Shown: piece by piece, positions 60,967 to 64,000 of the stretch | How the letters are laid out: each line of letters starts with the position of its first letter | Position numbering within the stretch: the first letter of the stretch is position 1 | NCBI GenBank assembly: GCA_019843655.1 | Contig: JACDQD010000004.1 | Location: forward strand, 10,974,001-11,038,000 | Reading direction: 5' to 3' | Origin: Lethocerus indicus | Lineage: Eukaryota; Arthropoda; Insecta; Hemiptera; Belostomatidae | Length of the DNA stretch: 64,000 bases | Made by a program: the position numbers and the translations under genes | Notes under the pieces: model-generated | Told to the model about the DNA's origin: nothing | Seen by the model: the letters and a program-made list of their open reading frames with translations, nothing else | Database searches by the model: none

Positions 60967-62049
60967 CTGGCATCGGCTTTCACTCGACATAACCTCCCCC
61001 CCTCCCCCGCCGAATCGATGGCGCAGCCCCCTCTAAACAGTCCCCCTTTACAACCCTATATGCACCCACTTTTCCCGGCCCCAGGTGCTGTCGGAGGGCG
61101 CCCGAGACTAACAGGATCGGGAACCTAACAAAAATTTTACGATTAAGAAAAATAACTAACGCCCCCTCCCATCCCACCCCCTAAGTACAGATCTCGAAGT
61201 ACCGTCTGTCCTTGACCTTGCCGTAAAATACAAACAAATTCCACTTCCGTCTTAATACCGTAGTGCAAACCCCTGCATACTCCAGACATCCCAAACGTTT
61301 CCTACGGACGCCTCAAAAGAAGTTCTCAAGCTATTTAAACATACCGGGAAAATAAATACGATCTTTTACTATCTTGTTACTAGTGCTATTCGAACATCAA
61401 TGTCGCTGATTTTATTTTACAATTGTGACTATAAAACCGTGATTTTTTTGTTGGAATCGAAGGGGAATACCGAATCCGGCTGAGTTTAACCGATAGTCAA
61501 ACACATTTTCGTTAATTACGAGAGGTCTAACTCCACTACTCTCGTTAGAAATTGATTCCATTTCAGAAGATCCCCTTCCATGTAAAAATAAGTACCGGGT
61601 AAATATATTATTACCTTTACCGTTCTCACTACGGAGAATTAAATTAAATTATGAGAACACTTGTTGACAAAAACCGATAGAAGTATATGACGACCATTGC
61701 AGCTACCGAATGGGTCAGATTTGGCGGTCTAATCATTCGAGTTTTGATAAATTGTTTTATCGAAGTGCACCGGGAGGTTAACTGTTCGAGAGATCGGTGA
61801 TGCTGAGCCCACTCGGCGTATCCGGCCCAACCCGTCCAATCGATACCAACTCCTCCTCCCACCACCTACCCGTTACCCCTGTCATCCACTACCCTATCAA
61901 TCCTCTACCCCCTGTCCCACACACACGCACACACCAACGCAGGCATCCTCACACAGCCCCTTCTTTATCCGTCTCTTTCCCTCCAGGTTCTGATATGAGC
62001 GAAAGCTCGTCACTGGCTGAGCGATGATAGCGTAGGAATATTTTCGTGA
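60967..62049. other. Gene-free stretch
   Basis: GC-rich to about 61170, then AT-rich to 61780, then C-rich with a CA-rich run at 61918-61940. A small GAGC-GAAA-GCTC hairpin with a GNRA-type tetraloop lies at 61997-62008. No gene is supported. Confidence 0.5.
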
Positions 62050-62104
62050 TCCCCCTGCTTTTTATCCCTGTCCCTTCCTCTCCTCTATTCTTTTCCCTTA
62101 TCTT

Positions 62105-62166
<62 letters not shown>

Positions 62167-62180
62167 TCGCTCTCTCTTTT
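62050..62180. repeat. 130-base polypyrimidine tract with (TC)27
   Basis: Almost pure C/T from 62050, with an uninterrupted TC tract from about 62108 to 62162. The minus-strand reading is an arginine-glutamate repeat inside a 99-codon frame, an artefact of the tract. It is the longest homopyrimidine block in the window and could form triplex DNA. Confidence 0.96.
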
Positions 62181-64000
62181 ACCTTATAAAACGGGCGCAC
62201 CACTTGGTGATTCCCACTGTAAGTATAATAGAAGACCGGCGAATACATCTCTGGCCTTCCACCTTATTTCTCCTGTTTATTCTCATGGCGCAGGTAGGAA
62301 ACCGTGGCCTGAAATACCTATCGATGGACTTATGAAGGACTGATTTATGAATGGGAAAGAATAAAATGCCTACAAACTCTCTTCCGTCTATCCGCTTTCC
62401 TGTCCTCACGTTTTCATTGAATTGCGGTTTCAGTATAAACAAATCTAAACTTTCCCCTTATATACACTCATTTATTACAATCCATCATCTCTTATTCCCT
62501 TGTCGTCATCCTCCATTTTAAAGTTCCGAGGACCCAAGACTGGGTTAAGCTTTAGTAGGCACTTAATCCGGCCGAGACAAGTCAGACTGTTGTACAGGGT
62601 CTTATCTAGACTTCGGTTCTGAAGTCCTGTTGACAGTTGACGCATCGGGGGTTTTGGCGTGTACTACTTCCTCTCGGGGAGAGAGAAATCCCCGATTATG
62701 CAGTCCGGTACGTCTACATAATTTTAAAAGAACACAACAGGAGATACCGAAAGCGAACAGAGACCTATAATAGGTATACTGATATTTCCTTGTGCCCTGG
62801 GTTGATCATATATTTGAATATATGATATTACAAAATCACCATACCGGCTAGATGAATGTAGATAAACAATGTAATATTTGAAAATTATCTAAAAAACTAT
62901 TTCTGTGGAGTAGACGGAAAGGTAGGTCGTATTTAGTAACCAAAAAAAGATATTTAATTACAAAAAAATGAATTTGAAAAAGGTTTTGAACACCATATTT
63001 TTAATGTTTTCGTAACATTTGTTTAATCTTTTACCTCTTCCTTGTGGCGTTTGGTAGGAACCTTAAACCGAGGGTGGCTAATCCAGGCCGATGGTAATCT
63101 GCCCGGTAAATGTTTACTATTCATCGCGCACGCTGTTAATGGGTGTTTTCCCTCCGTGCGCCTGAATTATAAACCCCGGGTCTAATCAATTAGGAACACA
63201 CAAGACACTCGTTCCCAACTTAAGCTTAAGCAGTCCCCCGATTCGTTATTCTAACCCTGTTCCATGTAATTTATTCTCAGGATATTTATCTTTTCGGAAA
63301 TTCAAACTGAGCCGTTACAAGATCGATTCCGGCGCAGGCACGCGAGCTGTAAACCATTCGCTATTGTATTGGTGTTTTGCGAAATATAATACTATCCCAT
63401 GTTACAGAAATATTTTATAAGGTCCTAATTGTCAAATGAGAGAATAGTTTCCATATCCTACGGCATGTTTAGAAATAGGATTGTTTCGGTCATGTTTCAC
63501 TGAGTTAAACACCCGTTTTATATAATCAAATGAAACGGCGACGAAAATAATCCGACAAACGCGTAATGCAGGGCATTCAGAGGGGATTCATAATTATTCC
63601 TTTTTTAATAAATGACCTAAAACAAGATAGTGAATGGACTGCATTAGAATGAGTTCATAATGAGTTACGGGGCCGTGAAATGAATTATTAAGCTTTTTTC
63701 GATTGAAATATTTCCATTTAACTATTCAACTCCGAAACCATTCCCACGAATTCTCGGGTTGAATGGGCGTTCCGATACCTACTGCTATCACTTCTGGTTA
63801 CCAGGTAATGTATCACTGACACTGACACTGTGCTATCCGTTGAGATATTTTATATCCGATTGCGGTGAAACACGCACATCCTGTAGATAGTGTAATATAT
63901 ATCGAATAATAAACGACCCACTCAACTGGCCGTTATGAACTGAAGAAGGGAGAGTGGAGGCGGTTTTGGAGCGGCACAGGCGCAACGCAATTAAAACGCG
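62181..64000. other. Gene-free AT-rich end of the window
   Basis: No gene is supported; the longest frame is 87 codons (62179-62442, minus strand). A three-copy CACTGA hexamer repeat lies at about 63814-63830. The last 50 bases turn GC-rich. Nothing shows a gene running off the right edge. Confidence 0.5.

Noticed and set aside
61949..62248. Arginine-glutamate repeat peptide
   Set aside because: It is simply the minus-strand reading of the TC microsatellite.

Overview
This window looks like a gene-free stretch of a metazoan nuclear genome, most likely an invertebrate. I found no protein-coding gene, rRNA, tRNA, transposon or CRISPR array that I can support. It is AT-leaning, with GC-rich islands of a few hundred bases. 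CpG steps are common both in and outside the islands, unlike the CpG-depleted DNA of vertebrates. It carries dinucleotide microsatellites of animal type: (TA)n, (GA)n and (CT)n. Every long open frame is interrupted within about 230 codons, and the longest ones lie over low-complexity or GC-rich DNA where stop codons are rare. The absence of recognisable mobile elements over 64 kb suggests a regulatory landscape or a very long intron; that is inference.

Layout. 1-8 kb is AT-rich, with a cluster of TAAT/ATTA sites at 1.34-1.51 kb and a G-rich island at 1.7 kb. 8.0-8.1 kb is a G-rich GGT/GGC block. 10.3-10.5 kb holds a (TA)27 tract followed by two quadruplex-type motifs. 12-13.4 kb has a polypurine tract and a (GA)n tract. 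16.1-16.3 kb has five CCAAT boxes. 24.0-24.7 kb has (TA)n and (GA)n. 26.2 kb has a 71-base sequence that can fold as a three-way junction. 29.3-29.5 kb is a pyrimidine-rich island with a perfect CRE. 34.4 kb has a recursive-splice-like site. 36.7-37.1 kb is a GC-rich island. 44.4 kb has a perfect 52-bp direct repeat. 51.9-52.1 kb is a decayed tandem array of four units. 54-60 kb contains several strong inverted repeats. 60.9 and 62.1 kb are long (CT)n tracts.

The most interesting pattern is a set of zero-length-exon (recursive or ratcheting) splice-site candidates. Three perfect CAG|GTGAGT junctions lie on the minus strand near 53.9, 29.6 and 3.6 kb, spaced about 24 and 26 kb, and the 53.9-kb one has an excellent polypyrimidine tract. 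One plus-strand candidate at 34.4 kb is followed 46 bases later by GTAAGT. If the minus-strand set is real, the window lies inside one very long minus-strand intron. A second theme is compact inverted repeats, several of them nested or mutually exclusive. All functional readings are hypotheses from sequence alone; RNA-seq and alignment to a related genome would decide them.
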